Shown here piece by piece: positions 7,990-17,633 of a stretch of DNA of 64,000 nt (positions are counted from its first letter, which is position 1; the number at the start of each line of letters is the position of its first letter). Under the pieces are notes generated by a model, which saw only the letters and a program-made list of their open reading frames with translations, made no database searches and was not told where the DNA came from. The translations under genes were made by a program, and so were the position numbers. Source of the stretch: Parasediminibacterium sp051861445 (GTDB lineage Bacteria; Bacteroidota; Bacteroidia; Chitinophagales; Chitinophagaceae); contig JBHYCS010000017.1 of assembly GCA_051861445.1 (NCBI GenBank), positions 34,160-98,159 on the forward strand. Reading direction: 5' to 3'.

Positions 7990-10900
7990 ATGAGAAAACT
8001 AAAATTTTTTAAAAAATGCTTATTGGTAGTTGCTATATTTATGACTACCAAGTTTTCTGCAAATTCACAGAATGTTTCAGTGACTGGTGCTGTAGTATCA
8101 GGCTCATTTCCGACTTTAAAAGATGCTTTTGATGCTATTAATGGAAGTAGTCAAACTGGGAATACAATCGTTATTGAAATTACTGCTAATACAACAGAAT
8201 CGTCTACGGCTGCTCTAAATGCAGGAACTTGGGCAAGTTTAACCATAAAGCCTAGTGGCGGTGCAGCACGAACAATTAGTGGTGCAATAACTGCTGGAAA
8301 TCCAATAATAAATCTAAATGGAGCAGATAATATATTGATTGATGGCTTAAATTCAGGGGGAAATTCGCTTGCTATATCCAATACAACGTCTTCATCAACA
8401 ACGGGTACCTCTACCATTCGCTTTATTAATGATGCATCTAACAATACTATTACAAATTGTACTTTAACAAGTGCTTCATTGGTTGCTCCAAATAGTGAAG
8501 GTGGCGTTATTTCTTTTCATACAGGTACAACAACCGGTAATGATGATAATACCATTTCCAATTGTAATATTAGTTCTGTTTCACCTAGTGTACCAATAGT
8601 TAAATGTATTTATCTTGGAGGTTCTTCCAGTACTCACCCTGGTACAGCCAATAGTGGTAATATAATTACAGGTAACAATATATTTAATTATTTTTCTGGA
8701 ACATCGTTTTCTTTTGGTGTTGAATTGCCAAATAATGGATATGTAAATACTACAATTTCAAGTAACAAATTTTATCAAACACAGTCTAGGCAATTTACCT
8801 CAGGCACTGCTCAATCACATTTTGCAATTAGGGTTACGAATACAAATACTTTTGGTATACAAATTACAGGAAATACAATTGGTTATGCCGCTAGTGATGG
8901 TACTGGTGTCTACACGCTAACATCAAGCACTGCTATTGCACATAATTTTGTACCCATTCAATTAAATGTTGGTACTACTGCTGCATCTAGCATTCAAGGT
9001 AACACAATAGCAGGTATTTATTTATTCAGTAACAATGGCGGATTTTCGGGAATAACAGGTAGTGCTCCTTTTCGTGGTATTTCTGTGATTGGAGGTCTTG
9101 TAAATATTGGTACTGTAACTGGTAATACAATTGGAGGTACTCTAGCTAAAGATAGTATTTCTTTTTCATCATCATCGTCATTGGCTGCAGATCTTGTTGG
9201 CATTTTTCATAATGCTACAAATGAAACGAGTATTAGCAATAATTTTATAGCTGGCATAAAAGGCTCGAATTCTAACTATGTTAGTATTTATGGTATAAGA
9301 GTAAATGCTACTTCAACTAATTTAGGTATAATAACTAATAACACTGTTGGCGGTGATATAACTAATTCTATCATAACAACTACTATAGCTGACTCTACTA
9401 CTGTACAAGGAATATTGGTTACCAACAGACCTGCAACAATTACTGGAAATACAGTTCGTAATTTAACATCATCAGGTGGTGGTAACAGTAATAGAATAGC
9501 ACAGAATGCATCGATAATAGGAATTTCAGCTAACGCTAGTACAACTCCAAATGATCTTACAATTAGTCAAAATACTATATTCAACTTATCTAATACTAAT
9601 ACATCTGATACCACTTCAGTATATGGTATCTGTTTAAGAAGTGGTAATGCAACAACTGTTTCTGCTAACAGAATTTATGGTTTGTCAACTGCTAATACAG
9701 GTACAGGTAATAGGGCATCAACGTTGATAGGAATACTTTCTCATGCAGGTACACACAGTATTATAAATAATCAGATTTCGATTAGCCAGAGCACACCAAA
9801 TACGCAACCTAGAATAAATGGAATTGAATTAGTGACTACAACAGCTAATAATGTTCAGTATAACTCTATTTACATTGGAGGTACAGCAGCTAATACAAAT
9901 TCATCGTATGGTATTTTAAGAACAACTACTGGTGCAGCCAATGTTCAAAATAATTTTGTTTATAATGAGCGTAGTGGTAGCGGTACTCATTTTGCAATTG
10001 GTAATGGAAGTGCTGGTGCTTTTGGTACAATTAACAACAATGTTTATATTACAGCAGATGTTAATACTGTTGGTCAAGCTGCTGGAACATCTAACAATAT
10101 ATATGATTGGAAAACTTCAACAGGTGCTGAAGGGGCTACTAATAGTTATTTAAACACTATTGCTCCTAATAGTTTATTTACAGACATTGCTGCAGGCAAT
10201 TTAAGTATTGCAAATAATGCTAATCAATTTAGGGGCTTAGTAGCTGGCAGAGCAGCTGTAGTAGCAACAACAACAGATTATAGTGGTTCTAGTAGAAGTG
10301 GTACGGCACCAGCAGTTGGTTCTGTCGAATATGCAACCATTCCTGGTTTATTTATGGGATATGATAACAGTACTTATGGTTTAGCAAGTAACTGGAACAA
10401 CGGAACTGTTGCAACAGGAGTTACTGATGTTACTATTCCATCATATGCTCATAATATGCCTGTTTTGAGTGCAGATGGAGCGTCGAATAATTTAACCTTA
10501 AATAGTGGCTCTACAATTTCTATAGCTTCAAATACATTCACAATTAATGGATCTATTTCTGGAACAGGAACAATTTCTGGTTCATCTTCTTCAAATTTAA
10601 TATTAGGTGGTGCTGCAGGAACTCTAAACTTTACAGCTGCTGCAAGAATTCTAAAAGACTTAACCTTAAATGCCGGAGCAACCGCAACTTTAGGCACTGA
10701 TTTAAGTATTTCGGCAGGAGCCACAGCTGGTAAAGTTAATGTTGCTACAGGTGCAACTTTTAATACTGGTGGTAATTTAACATTAAAAAGCAACGCTTTA
10801 GGCACTGCAAGAATCGCAAATTCAGCAGGTACAATTAATAATAATGTTACAACAGAGGTGTATATACTTGGAGGTCGTAGAGCATTTAGATTTTTAAGTC

Positions 10901-12495
10901 ATCCATTTACAGTTGCACAATCTATGAGTAGTTTGATTGATGATATTTTTGTTACAGGAGACGGCACAGAAGCGGGTACAGGAGGAGCAACTGCAGGGTC
11001 TGGATTTGATGCAACAACAACAAATGCAGCATCTAGTTATTGGTTCGATAACGGTACCAACGGATGGAAAGCCTTTACTACAGCTTCTGACGCTAATTGG
11101 TTACAACATAGAGGAGCTAGGGTATTAGTTAGAGGAGATAGAACTCAAACAAATACATTAACAGGTTCAAATACAACTCCCAATGAAGTAACTTTAGATA
11201 TTTCTGGTGAAATAAATACGGGTAATCAAAATATTAATTTACCAAATGCAAATAATTTTCATTTGGTTGGCAATCCTTACCCGTCACCAGTAAATATAGG
11301 TACAGTAGTTGACGCAACTAGTAATATTGGAACGCTATATTGGGTTTGGAATTCAAATGCAGCAACTAGAGGTGCATACGTACCTTTAACAGTTGGAAGC
11401 GGATTGTATAATATACCTATGAATGGGGCATTTTTTGTTCAGCCAACGGCATCAACAACATTGGCATTTACAGAAAGCAATAAACAATCTACAGCATCGG
11501 CTAGTTTGTTTAGAATAGCAGGAGCGTCTAATCAGCTAGAATTGCAATTGAACTATAACGGCGGATATGCAGATAAATTCTTTATAAGAAATGAAAATAC
11601 TGCTACTGCAAATAAAGTTGGAACAGAAGATGGTAGCAAGCTAATGAATCCTGATGTCAATATTTATTCTATAGCAACAGGAAATGAGCCATTAACCTTA
11701 GATGCAAGACCTATAGATGAGAATACGGTAATAACGCTAGGATTAAATTCTACTTTGCAGAGCAACTTTGAGATTGTTTTAAGAAGTAACACAATGAACA
11801 ATGGATTACCAATAATGCTGAAAGATAAATATTTAAACATAGAACACCTTTTAACCCAAAACAGTCCATATAGTTTTGCCATAACAAATGAAGCAGCAAG
11901 TCAGGGCAACAATCGCTTTGAACTAGTATTTAAATCAGTCTCAGTATTACCAACCAATTTTATAGGAGTTGGTGCTCAGTTGAAAGGTGTTGGAATAGAG
12001 GTTACATTTAATACGGCTAATGAAACAAACATGCTTAGTTACGATATTGAAGAAAGTGTTGATGGTATTAATTATGCCAAAGCAAGTAATATAATTGCTA
12101 AAAATGATGCACTTAATACATATAGTTGGTTAGATGCAACAATTAGTAATGGAACTAATTACTATCGTATAAAAGCAAACGAACAGAATGGGATGGTAAA
12201 ATACAGTCAGGTTGTAAAAGTGAATGTTGGAAGCCAATCATCAAACTTTACTATTTATCCAAATCCTGTTACAAATGGAGTTGTAGGATTACAAATGAAT
12301 AACGTTGAAAAGGGAACTTATTCTGTAAAAATCTTCAACTCAATTGGGCAAGAACTTTTTAGCACAAATCTTAAACATGATGGTGGAAGTGCTACACAAA
12401 CAATTCAATTAGGAAGATCTCTTGCAGCAGGAAGATATACGATGAACATAAGTAATGGAACAACATTTATCACAAAAACAGTAGTTGTAGAATAA
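7990..12495 (+). CDS. Giant secreted beta-helix repeat protein with T9SS type A sorting domain
   Basis: A 1501-residue protein with a signal peptide (hydrophobic stretch to about residue 26, ending FSANSQ). Residues 30-800 are Asn/Thr/Ser/Gly-rich and carry repeated N-T-I-x-G/N-N-I-x-type coils, which is typical of a right-handed parallel beta-helix. Residues about 800-950 hold a further repeat region rich in LTLNAGAT-like strands. A later segment (HLVGNPYPSPVN) is common in large Bacteroidota surface proteins. The last 75 residues, from FTIYPNP to a lysine- and valine-rich end (TKTVVVE), form a T9SS type A C-terminal domain. This implies export across the outer membrane and surface attachment or release. 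The role is likely adhesin-like or glycan-binding; no catalytic motif is seen. A terminator follows directly. Confidence 0.85.
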   Translation: MRKLKFFKKCLLVVAIFMTTKFSANSQNVSVTGAVVSGSFPTLKDAFDAINGSSQTGNTIVIEITANTTESSTAALNAGTWASLTIKPSGGAARTISGAITAGNPIINLNGADNILIDGLNSGGNSLAISNTTSSSTTGTSTIRFINDASNNTITNCTLTSASLVAPNSEGGVISFHTGTTTGNDDNTISNCNISSVSPSVPIVKCIYLGGSSSTHPGTANSGNIITGNNIFNYFSGTSFSFGVELPNNGYVNTTISSNKFYQTQSRQFTSGTAQSHFAIRVTNTNTFGIQITGNTIGYAASDGTGVYTLTSSTAIAHNFVPIQLNVGTTAASSIQGNTIAGIYLFSNNGGFSGITGSAPFRGISVIGGLVNIGTVTGNTIGGTLAKDSISFSSSSSLAADLVGIFHNATNETSISNNFIAGIKGSNSNYVSIYGIRVNATSTNLGIITNNTVGGDITNSIITTTIADSTTVQGILVTNRPATITGNTVRNLTSSGGGNSNRIAQNASIIGISANASTTPNDLTISQNTIFNLSNTNTSDTTSVYGICLRSGNATTVSANRIYGLSTANTGTGNRASTLIGILSHAGTHSIINNQISISQSTPNTQPRINGIELVTTTANNVQYNSIYIGGTAANTNSSYGILRTTTGAANVQNNFVYNERSGSGTHFAIGNGSAGAFGTINNNVYITADVNTVGQAAGTSNNIYDWKTSTGAEGATNSYLNTIAPNSLFTDIAAGNLSIANNANQFRGLVAGRAAVVATTTDYSGSSRSGTAPAVGSVEYATIPGLFMGYDNSTYGLASNWNNGTVATGVTDVTIPSYAHNMPVLSADGASNNLTLNSGSTISIASNTFTINGSISGTGTISGSSSSNLILGGAAGTLNFTAAARILKDLTLNAGATATLGTDLSISAGATAGKVNVATGATFNTGGNLTLKSNALGTARIANSAGTINNNVTTEVYILGGRRAFRFLSHPFTVAQSMSSLIDDIFVTGDGTEAGTGGATAGSGFDATTTNAASSYWFDNGTNGWKAFTTASDANWLQHRGARVLVRGDRTQTNTLTGSNTTPNEVTLDISGEINTGNQNINLPNANNFHLVGNPYPSPVNIGTVVDATSNIGTLYWVWNSNAATRGAYVPLTVGSGLYNIPMNGAFFVQPTASTTLAFTESNKQSTASASLFRIAGASNQLELQLNYNGGYADKFFIRNENTATANKVGTEDGSKLMNPDVNIYSIATGNEPLTLDARPIDENTVITLGLNSTLQSNFEIVLRSNTMNNGLPIMLKDKYLNIEHLLTQNSPYSFAITNEAASQGNNRFELVFKSVSVLPTNFIGVGAQLKGVGIEVTFNTANETNMLSYDIEESVDGINYAKASNIIAKNDALNTYSWLDATISNGTNYYRIKANEQNGMVKYSQVVKVNVGSQSSNFTIYPNPVTNGVVGLQMNNVEKGTYSVKIFNSIGQELFSTNLKHDGGSATQTIQLGRSLAAGRYTMNISNGTTFITKTVVVE

Positions 12496-12505
12496 TTAAA
12501 TATAA

Positions 12506-12542
12506 ACATAGGGTGATGCTTTTAATTACCCTATGTTTTTTT
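12506..12542 (+). terminator. Rho-independent terminator after the T9SS repeat protein
   Basis: A nine-pair stem, ACATAGGGT (12506-12514) with ACCCTATGT (12528-12536), is followed by a run of seven T. It lies 11 bases past the stop codon. It also shows that the upstream alternative start of the next gene, at 12533, is unlikely. Confidence 0.85.
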
Positions 12543-12571
12543 CAAATCATGAAATTCAAAAAATAAAAACA

Positions 12572-12763
12572 ATGAGGAAAAATAGAATTATGCAATTGCT
12601 ACTTACACTAATTATACTTGGTTTGCCATCAATAGTTCTTGCACAACCTGGTTTTGATGATGATGTAAACGATGTGCCTTTAGATGGAGGATTAAGCCTA
12701 CTGATAGCAGCAGGAGTAGGTTATAGCGTAAAAAAAGTAAATCAGAAAAGACATAAAGGATAG
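12572..12763 (+). CDS. Small PID-CTERM sorting-domain protein
   Basis: This 63-residue protein begins at ATG 12572. It has a signal peptide (LLLTLIILGLPSIVLAQ), a short acidic linker (GFDDDVNDV), the motif PLDGGLSLLIAAGVGYSVKK, and a basic tail. The P-[IL]-DGG-hydrophobic-basic arrangement is the PID-CTERM protein-sorting domain of Bacteroidota, thought to be handled by a dedicated sorting system. Nothing else is in the protein, so it is almost only signal, linker and sorting tail. Its place just after a T9SS repeat protein may be chance. The start at 12533 was rejected because it falls within the terminator. Confidence 0.8.
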   Translation: MRKNRIMQLLLTLIILGLPSIVLAQPGFDDDVNDVPLDGGLSLLIAAGVGYSVKKVNQKRHKG

Positions 12764-13116
12764 AATGTTTTCAATTGAAAATGCACGGCTAATTCCGATA
12801 TAATTTTCCTTAAAGAAGCATTGATTTAAATCTTTATTATTAAAATAAAAAAGCAATAAAATTGATTATCGGTTACTATAATTTTTGTTTCAACTAATGG
12901 AATAACCCCTAATATACTCTAGCCAGATATGTTATTTAAATTGCTTGTTTACAATTTTATAAATCACTTTTTTAGGTTGTTGTACACCAAATATGATAGC
13001 TTAAATTTTAGAGAGTTGAAGTTAAAAAAATAGGATTTAAAAGATACGATTCAAATGAAACTTTCGACTTAGAATACTTTATCTTCATTGGTGGAAAAAG
13101 TTTTGAAAATTAAACG
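12764..13116. other. 353-base intergenic region upstream of the HTCS gene
   Basis: I find no gene. A perfect palindrome TTTTCAATTGAAAA lies at 12768-12781, just after the PID-CTERM stop. GTTACTATA at 12872-12880 also occurs inside the palindrome at 37356-37367 in the control region of the polysaccharide locus. No clear -7/-33 promoter pair is visible. Confidence 0.5.
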
Positions 13117-16100
13117 ATGCTGCATAAAATAATAATTTCCCTTGTTGTTATACATCTTGCATTAAATGCAAATGCTCAAAAATTATATTTTAATACTTTA
13201 ACTGTAAACGATGGCTTATCTCAACACGATGTTAGTTGTATTTTGCAAGATAGTCACGGTTTTGTTTGGATTGGAACCTATGATGGTCTCAACAGATACG
13301 ATGGTTTTAACGTACTAAATTTTTCACATAAAACCAATGATGTTGAAAGTATTTCTGGCAATAGAATTTTATGTCTTTTTGAGGATTCTAAAAAGCGTAT
13401 ATGGATTGGTACCGACGGAAATGGACTAAACTATTATTCATTAGTTACTGAAAAATTTGTACGAGTAGAAACACCTAAAGGTTTTGACATTATAAATGGT
13501 ATTACTGAAAATGATAAGGGTGAAATTTTCTTTGCTACATCAGGTGGTATTCTCAAAACAACAAAAGCCGATAGCGATAATGTAGATATTTTACAAACAC
13601 CCGTTACAGGATTAAGAATTGCAGGTATTGCTATAGGAACAAAAGCGTGTATTTACATTTCAACTAATCGAGGAATTTGGACTTTAGAAAACAATATTTG
13701 CAAGCAAATTGTAGGAACTGAAAATGCTTATGTTTCAAATTTAATTATCGATAAAAATGGTAAAATTTGGAGTGTTTTGAATGGGAAATTAATGGTTTTA
13801 CAAAAAAATAAATTCTCTTATTCCATACAAGAACCATATCCTTTGCCAAAACTTAAAAATAGTGCATTGTGCCAATCAAAAGATGGAACCGTATGGCTTG
13901 GATCGAGTAACAATGGCTTGTATGCATTTTCTTCAAGTGATTACTCATTAATTCAGAATATTACATACGATCCGTTAGATAATAGGGGGTTACTTAGCAA
14001 TACTGTCTTAGATCTTTATTGTGATAAAGACAATGTTTTGTGGGTTGGAAACCGACGAGGATTGTGTTTTGCGAGTTTAAATCAAAAAGGGTTTAATCAT
14101 GTATCATTTGAAGGATTGCACAATGTTAGCAAGCGACCTCATATAAGAACTCTTTTGATAGATGATCAGTACCTTTATTATAGCGTTCAAAACATCGGTT
14201 TTTTTAGATATTCCTTAACTACTAAAATTTCTGAAGAAGTTGTAACAAAAGAAGCTATTAATCCAATTTGCATTACAAAAATTGATGACCAAATTTTTGT
14301 AGGAACAAATTTTGGTGTGTCTGTTAATAAAAAGGGCAGTAGTTTATTTACACCTATCAATATTAAGCCAAAGCAAGATACTGCATTACAGATTCAGGTG
14401 CATGCAGTTGCCAAAGACGACAACAGTCGTATTTATTATGGTACATTTTCTGGGCTATTAGTAAACAAAAATAATACAACAGATTGGATACATTATTTGT
14501 ATCCCCAAGCAGAAATTTTAAGAGGTAAGAGAATTTGTAGCTTGTTATACGATAAAGAAGGTAGTTGCATATGGATTGGCACACTTAGCAATGGTATTTA
14601 TAAATTAAATCTTACTTCACAAGGCAATTTTCTTTCTCTAGAGATTTATAATAAAAGTATGAAAGGCAATTATCATATCGCTGATAATAATATTTGGTGT
14701 TTTTATAAAGATAGAGTTGGTAACCTTTGGATTGGCACAGATGCTGGGCTATTAGAAAAACCTAAAAATTCAAATAAAATAGCACAGATCACTACTGATG
14801 AAATAATTGACAAAAAAATTATGGGTATTTTAGGTGATGATGATCATAATATTTGGTTGACTAATTCTCAAGGATTAATACGTTTAAATACAACAAATCG
14901 AACTGTTAGAAAATACTCTTATAACGATGGGCTTCAATCTAGCACTTTTACAGAAGCAGTTGGTAAAGGAAAAGATGGAACACTTTATTTTGGTGGTATA
15001 AATGGAATTGATTTTTTTAACCCAAAACAAATAGCAACAAATCCGTACAAATCTGCTATAGCCATTTCAGATTTTAAAATTCATAACATCAGCATTGCTC
15101 CAACCAAAACTTTTTTTGGAACGGTGATTTTAGAAAAATCAATTAACCAAACAAATGAAATTACTTTAACTCATAAACAGAATAATTTTTTATTCGAGTT
15201 TACAGGTACCAATTATGCAAATATTTCTGAAAATCAATTTCGATATAAATTAGAAGGTTACGATTCTGGCTGGATCTATAAAACGGGGAAACATCGTTTT
15301 GCTGGCTATTCTAATCTAAATCCTGGCAAATACATTTTTTGTGCCGATGCTGCTAATAGCGATGGAGTTTGGACTAATTCTCCTAAAAAAATAGTAATAC
15401 ATATTTTACCAGCACCTTGGTTTAGCGTTTGGGCGTATTTAATGTATTTTATTGTTGGGTCAGGTATTGTTTTTGGCTTTATTATGCTTCTCAATAATCG
15501 TCAGAAATTGCAACATGAAATTGTATTAAAAAATATACAATACGATAAAGACAAAGAAATTAATGAACTTAAACTCATGTTTTTTACCGACGTAGCTCAT
15601 GAATTTAAAACACCACTTTCTCTAATTGTTGGCCCACTAAACGATTTAATAAATAATAAAATAACCGAAGAACATCGAAACTTTTGTTTCAAAATAATTT
15701 CAAGAAATACTAAAAGAATGATGTTTTTAGTGAGTCAGTTATTAGATTTTAGTAAACTTAACGACAATAAAAATATTCTTAAAATTTCTAACAGCGATCT
15801 CTCAGAATTTATACAACAAGTATCAAAAGCTTTTTTATGGCAGGCAAAAGATGAAGAAATTAATTTTAATGTTATTACTCCAGAAGTATTTGAATGTTAC
15901 TACGATAGAGATTTAGTTGAAAAGGTAGTATACAATTTATTATCAAATGCATTTAAGTATACACCTGTAAATGGTATAGTTGAAATTGAAGTAAAACCTA
16001 TTTGGAATAATGAAAAGCAAATCGCAAATATTATAGTTAGAGATAGTGGTAAGGGAATTCCGAATACACAAAAAGGAAAAATTTTTGAACGCTATTTTCA

Positions 16101-17100
16101 TGGAAATCAAAGATCATCATCTGGTATTGGACTTCATTTAAGTTATAGTTTAATTACAGCACATATGGGAGAATTAACTGTTGCTGATAGTGCTTATGGA
16201 GGGGCTGAATTTATTGTTACAATCCCTGTTTCAAAAAATAACTATAACGACGTTGAAATATATACGATTAACGAAGAAAAAACCGAAAAAGAAAATTTAT
16301 TATTAGAGTCAGATGTTTTGAATAAAGAAGTTAGTGAAGAAACTGAGATAATATTAATTGTTGAAGATGATCATGATTTGAGAGTCTATTTGAAAAATTG
16401 TTTAAAAGGTAATTACCAAGTAATTGAAGCGTTAAATGGAAAAGATGGCTTAAAAAAAGCAACCGAAAAATTGCCCGATATGATTATTTCTGATGTAATG
16501 ATGCCAGAAATGGACGGCATAGAAATGTGTAAACAACTAAAAGCAAATTCGGAAACATCGCATATTCCTATTTTAATGCTTACTGCTAAAACAGCTCAAG
16601 AACAAGAAAAAGAAGGATTGAACGCAGGTGCATTCGATTACATATCTAAGCCATTTAATACGCAATCATTGCTTAAAAAAATTGATAACATAGTTGAATC
16701 TAGAAAAAGTTTTCGAAATGCAATTTCTAACTTCAATGTAAACGTTGATATAAAAAAATATTATACACCTTTTGATCAAAAACTCATTTCGAGTGTCATT
16801 AAAACAATTGAAGACAATATTAGTGAAGAGGATTTTTCTGTTGAAGATCTAGCTAAAGAAGTCGGTTTTAGTAGAATGCAACTACACCGTAAATTAAAAA
16901 CCTTGGCTGGTTGTTCTGCCACTGAATTTATTAATACCATTAAAATTAATTACGCCACTAAAATGTTTGATAACGGTTGTGATAGGGTAAATGAAGCCAT
17001 GTTTGCAGTAGGTATTACCAGCTATTCGCATTTTAATAAACTATTTAAAAAAATAAATGGTAAAACCGCTTCAGACTATCTTAAAAATAAATCTAATTAA
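13117..17100 (+). CDS. Hybrid two-component sensor/AraC regulator (HTCS)
   Basis: This 1327-residue single-protein signalling system has a signal peptide (to about 20, ALNANAQ), about 14 two-component propeller (Reg_prop) repeats such as LCLFEDSKKRIWIGTDGNG up to about 650, a Y_Y_Y domain (about 690-765), and one membrane segment (about 768-792). The HisKA domain has His828 in DVAHEFKTPLS, and the ATPase domain has DSGKGIP and SSGIGLHLS. The receiver domain has Asp1126 in SDVMMPEMDG, and an AraC-type HTH covers about 1230-1327. Family knowledge: these regulators bind an oligosaccharide in the periplasm and switch on the adjacent polysaccharide locus. It converges on the left arm of that locus and is its likely activator; this is an inference. 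Confidence 0.95.
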   Translation: MLHKIIISLVVIHLALNANAQKLYFNTLTVNDGLSQHDVSCILQDSHGFVWIGTYDGLNRYDGFNVLNFSHKTNDVESISGNRILCLFEDSKKRIWIGTDGNGLNYYSLVTEKFVRVETPKGFDIINGITENDKGEIFFATSGGILKTTKADSDNVDILQTPVTGLRIAGIAIGTKACIYISTNRGIWTLENNICKQIVGTENAYVSNLIIDKNGKIWSVLNGKLMVLQKNKFSYSIQEPYPLPKLKNSALCQSKDGTVWLGSSNNGLYAFSSSDYSLIQNITYDPLDNRGLLSNTVLDLYCDKDNVLWVGNRRGLCFASLNQKGFNHVSFEGLHNVSKRPHIRTLLIDDQYLYYSVQNIGFFRYSLTTKISEEVVTKEAINPICITKIDDQIFVGTNFGVSVNKKGSSLFTPINIKPKQDTALQIQVHAVAKDDNSRIYYGTFSGLLVNKNNTTDWIHYLYPQAEILRGKRICSLLYDKEGSCIWIGTLSNGIYKLNLTSQGNFLSLEIYNKSMKGNYHIADNNIWCFYKDRVGNLWIGTDAGLLEKPKNSNKIAQITTDEIIDKKIMGILGDDDHNIWLTNSQGLIRLNTTNRTVRKYSYNDGLQSSTFTEAVGKGKDGTLYFGGINGIDFFNPKQIATNPYKSAIAISDFKIHNISIAPTKTFFGTVILEKSINQTNEITLTHKQNNFLFEFTGTNYANISENQFRYKLEGYDSGWIYKTGKHRFAGYSNLNPGKYIFCADAANSDGVWTNSPKKIVIHILPAPWFSVWAYLMYFIVGSGIVFGFIMLLNNRQKLQHEIVLKNIQYDKDKEINELKLMFFTDVAHEFKTPLSLIVGPLNDLINNKITEEHRNFCFKIISRNTKRMMFLVSQLLDFSKLNDNKNILKISNSDLSEFIQQVSKAFLWQAKDEEINFNVITPEVFECYYDRDLVEKVVYNLLSNAFKYTPVNGIVEIEVKPIWNNEKQIANIIVRDSGKGIPNTQKGKIFERYFHGNQRSSSGIGLHLSYSLITAHMGELTVADSAYGGAEFIVTIPVSKNNYNDVEIYTINEEKTEKENLLLESDVLNKEVSEETEIILIVEDDHDLRVYLKNCLKGNYQVIEALNGKDGLKKATEKLPDMIISDVMMPEMDGIEMCKQLKANSETSHIPILMLTAKTAQEQEKEGLNAGAFDYISKPFNTQSLLKKIDNIVESRKSFRNAISNFNVNVDIKKYYTPFDQKLISSVIKTIEDNISEEDFSVEDLAKEVGFSRMQLHRKLKTLAGCSATEFINTIKINYATKMFDNGCDRVNEAMFAVGITSYSHFNKLFKKINGKTASDYLKNKSN

Positions 17101-17150
17101 GTTGCACTTTCTATTGCTCTGTACTTTTTCATAGCAACTTTATTTTATTT
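17099..17150 (+). terminator. Weak terminator-like hairpin after the HTCS gene
   Basis: AAGTTGC (17099-17105) pairs with GCAACTT (17134-17140) around a 28-base loop, followed by a T-rich tract (TATTTTATTT). The large loop makes this uncertain. Confidence 0.3.
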
Positions 17151-17633
17151 AGCTCTTATTGAAGTTTAATCGTACCATATTCGTTTATCTCTTCATCGTT
17201 TTTTATCTCTAAAACTCACATGAGTCGCTGAAAAAAATGTTAAACCACTTTTTTAATTGTATCACAAATAATACAATTCATTGCGTTTAAATTTTGCTTG
17301 GCTAAGACTGTTTTAAAAGCAAATTTTTACCTTTGTTTTAATGTCAATATTCACTAGATGCTACCACAGAGACAACTTTTTTATACCAATAAATTGGTTA
17401 CTAACTTTTAAATTCTAATATAGTGTTTAGCTAACTATACAATATAACTAAGGGTAGAATAAAACCACCCTTAGTTAATATTTGATAATAATATTTTTAA
17501 TTATTTCTTCGAAAAATTATACTTGTTTCAAAAGTTGTTTTAGCCTTTAATATATATTTACGGTTATGTACATGCATCGTCTATTACGTTAAATTAGTTC
17601 TTCTAAACAATATTGAAAAAGAACCATAATTTA
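17101..17633. other. 533-base convergent intergenic region
   Basis: It lies between the 3' ends of the HTCS gene and the left arm of the polysaccharide locus. It holds the two hairpins listed separately. I see no gene and no repeat copy of other parts of the window. Confidence 0.6.
17446..17476. terminator. Ten-pair hairpin between convergent genes
   Basis: AACTAAGGGT (17446-17455) pairs with ACCCTTAGTT (17467-17476) around an 11-base loop. Neither side has a clean T run, but its place between two convergent transcription units makes it a likely transcript end for the minus-strand operon or both. Confidence 0.5.

Noticed and set aside
8400..10200. Repetitive DNA resembling a tandem array in the large T9SS gene
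   Set aside because: The periodicity is of short Asn/Thr/Gly protein coils (beta-helix) with variable spacing, not CRISPR or true tandem DNA repeats.
10449..10805. 118-codon antisense open frame in the T9SS gene
   Set aside because: It is the Pro/Val-rich reverse image of a Gly/Thr-rich repeat region; no start context or family.
12533..12571. Upstream in-frame start of the PID-CTERM gene
   Set aside because: It begins inside the terminator hairpin of the preceding gene; the signal peptide begins at 12572.
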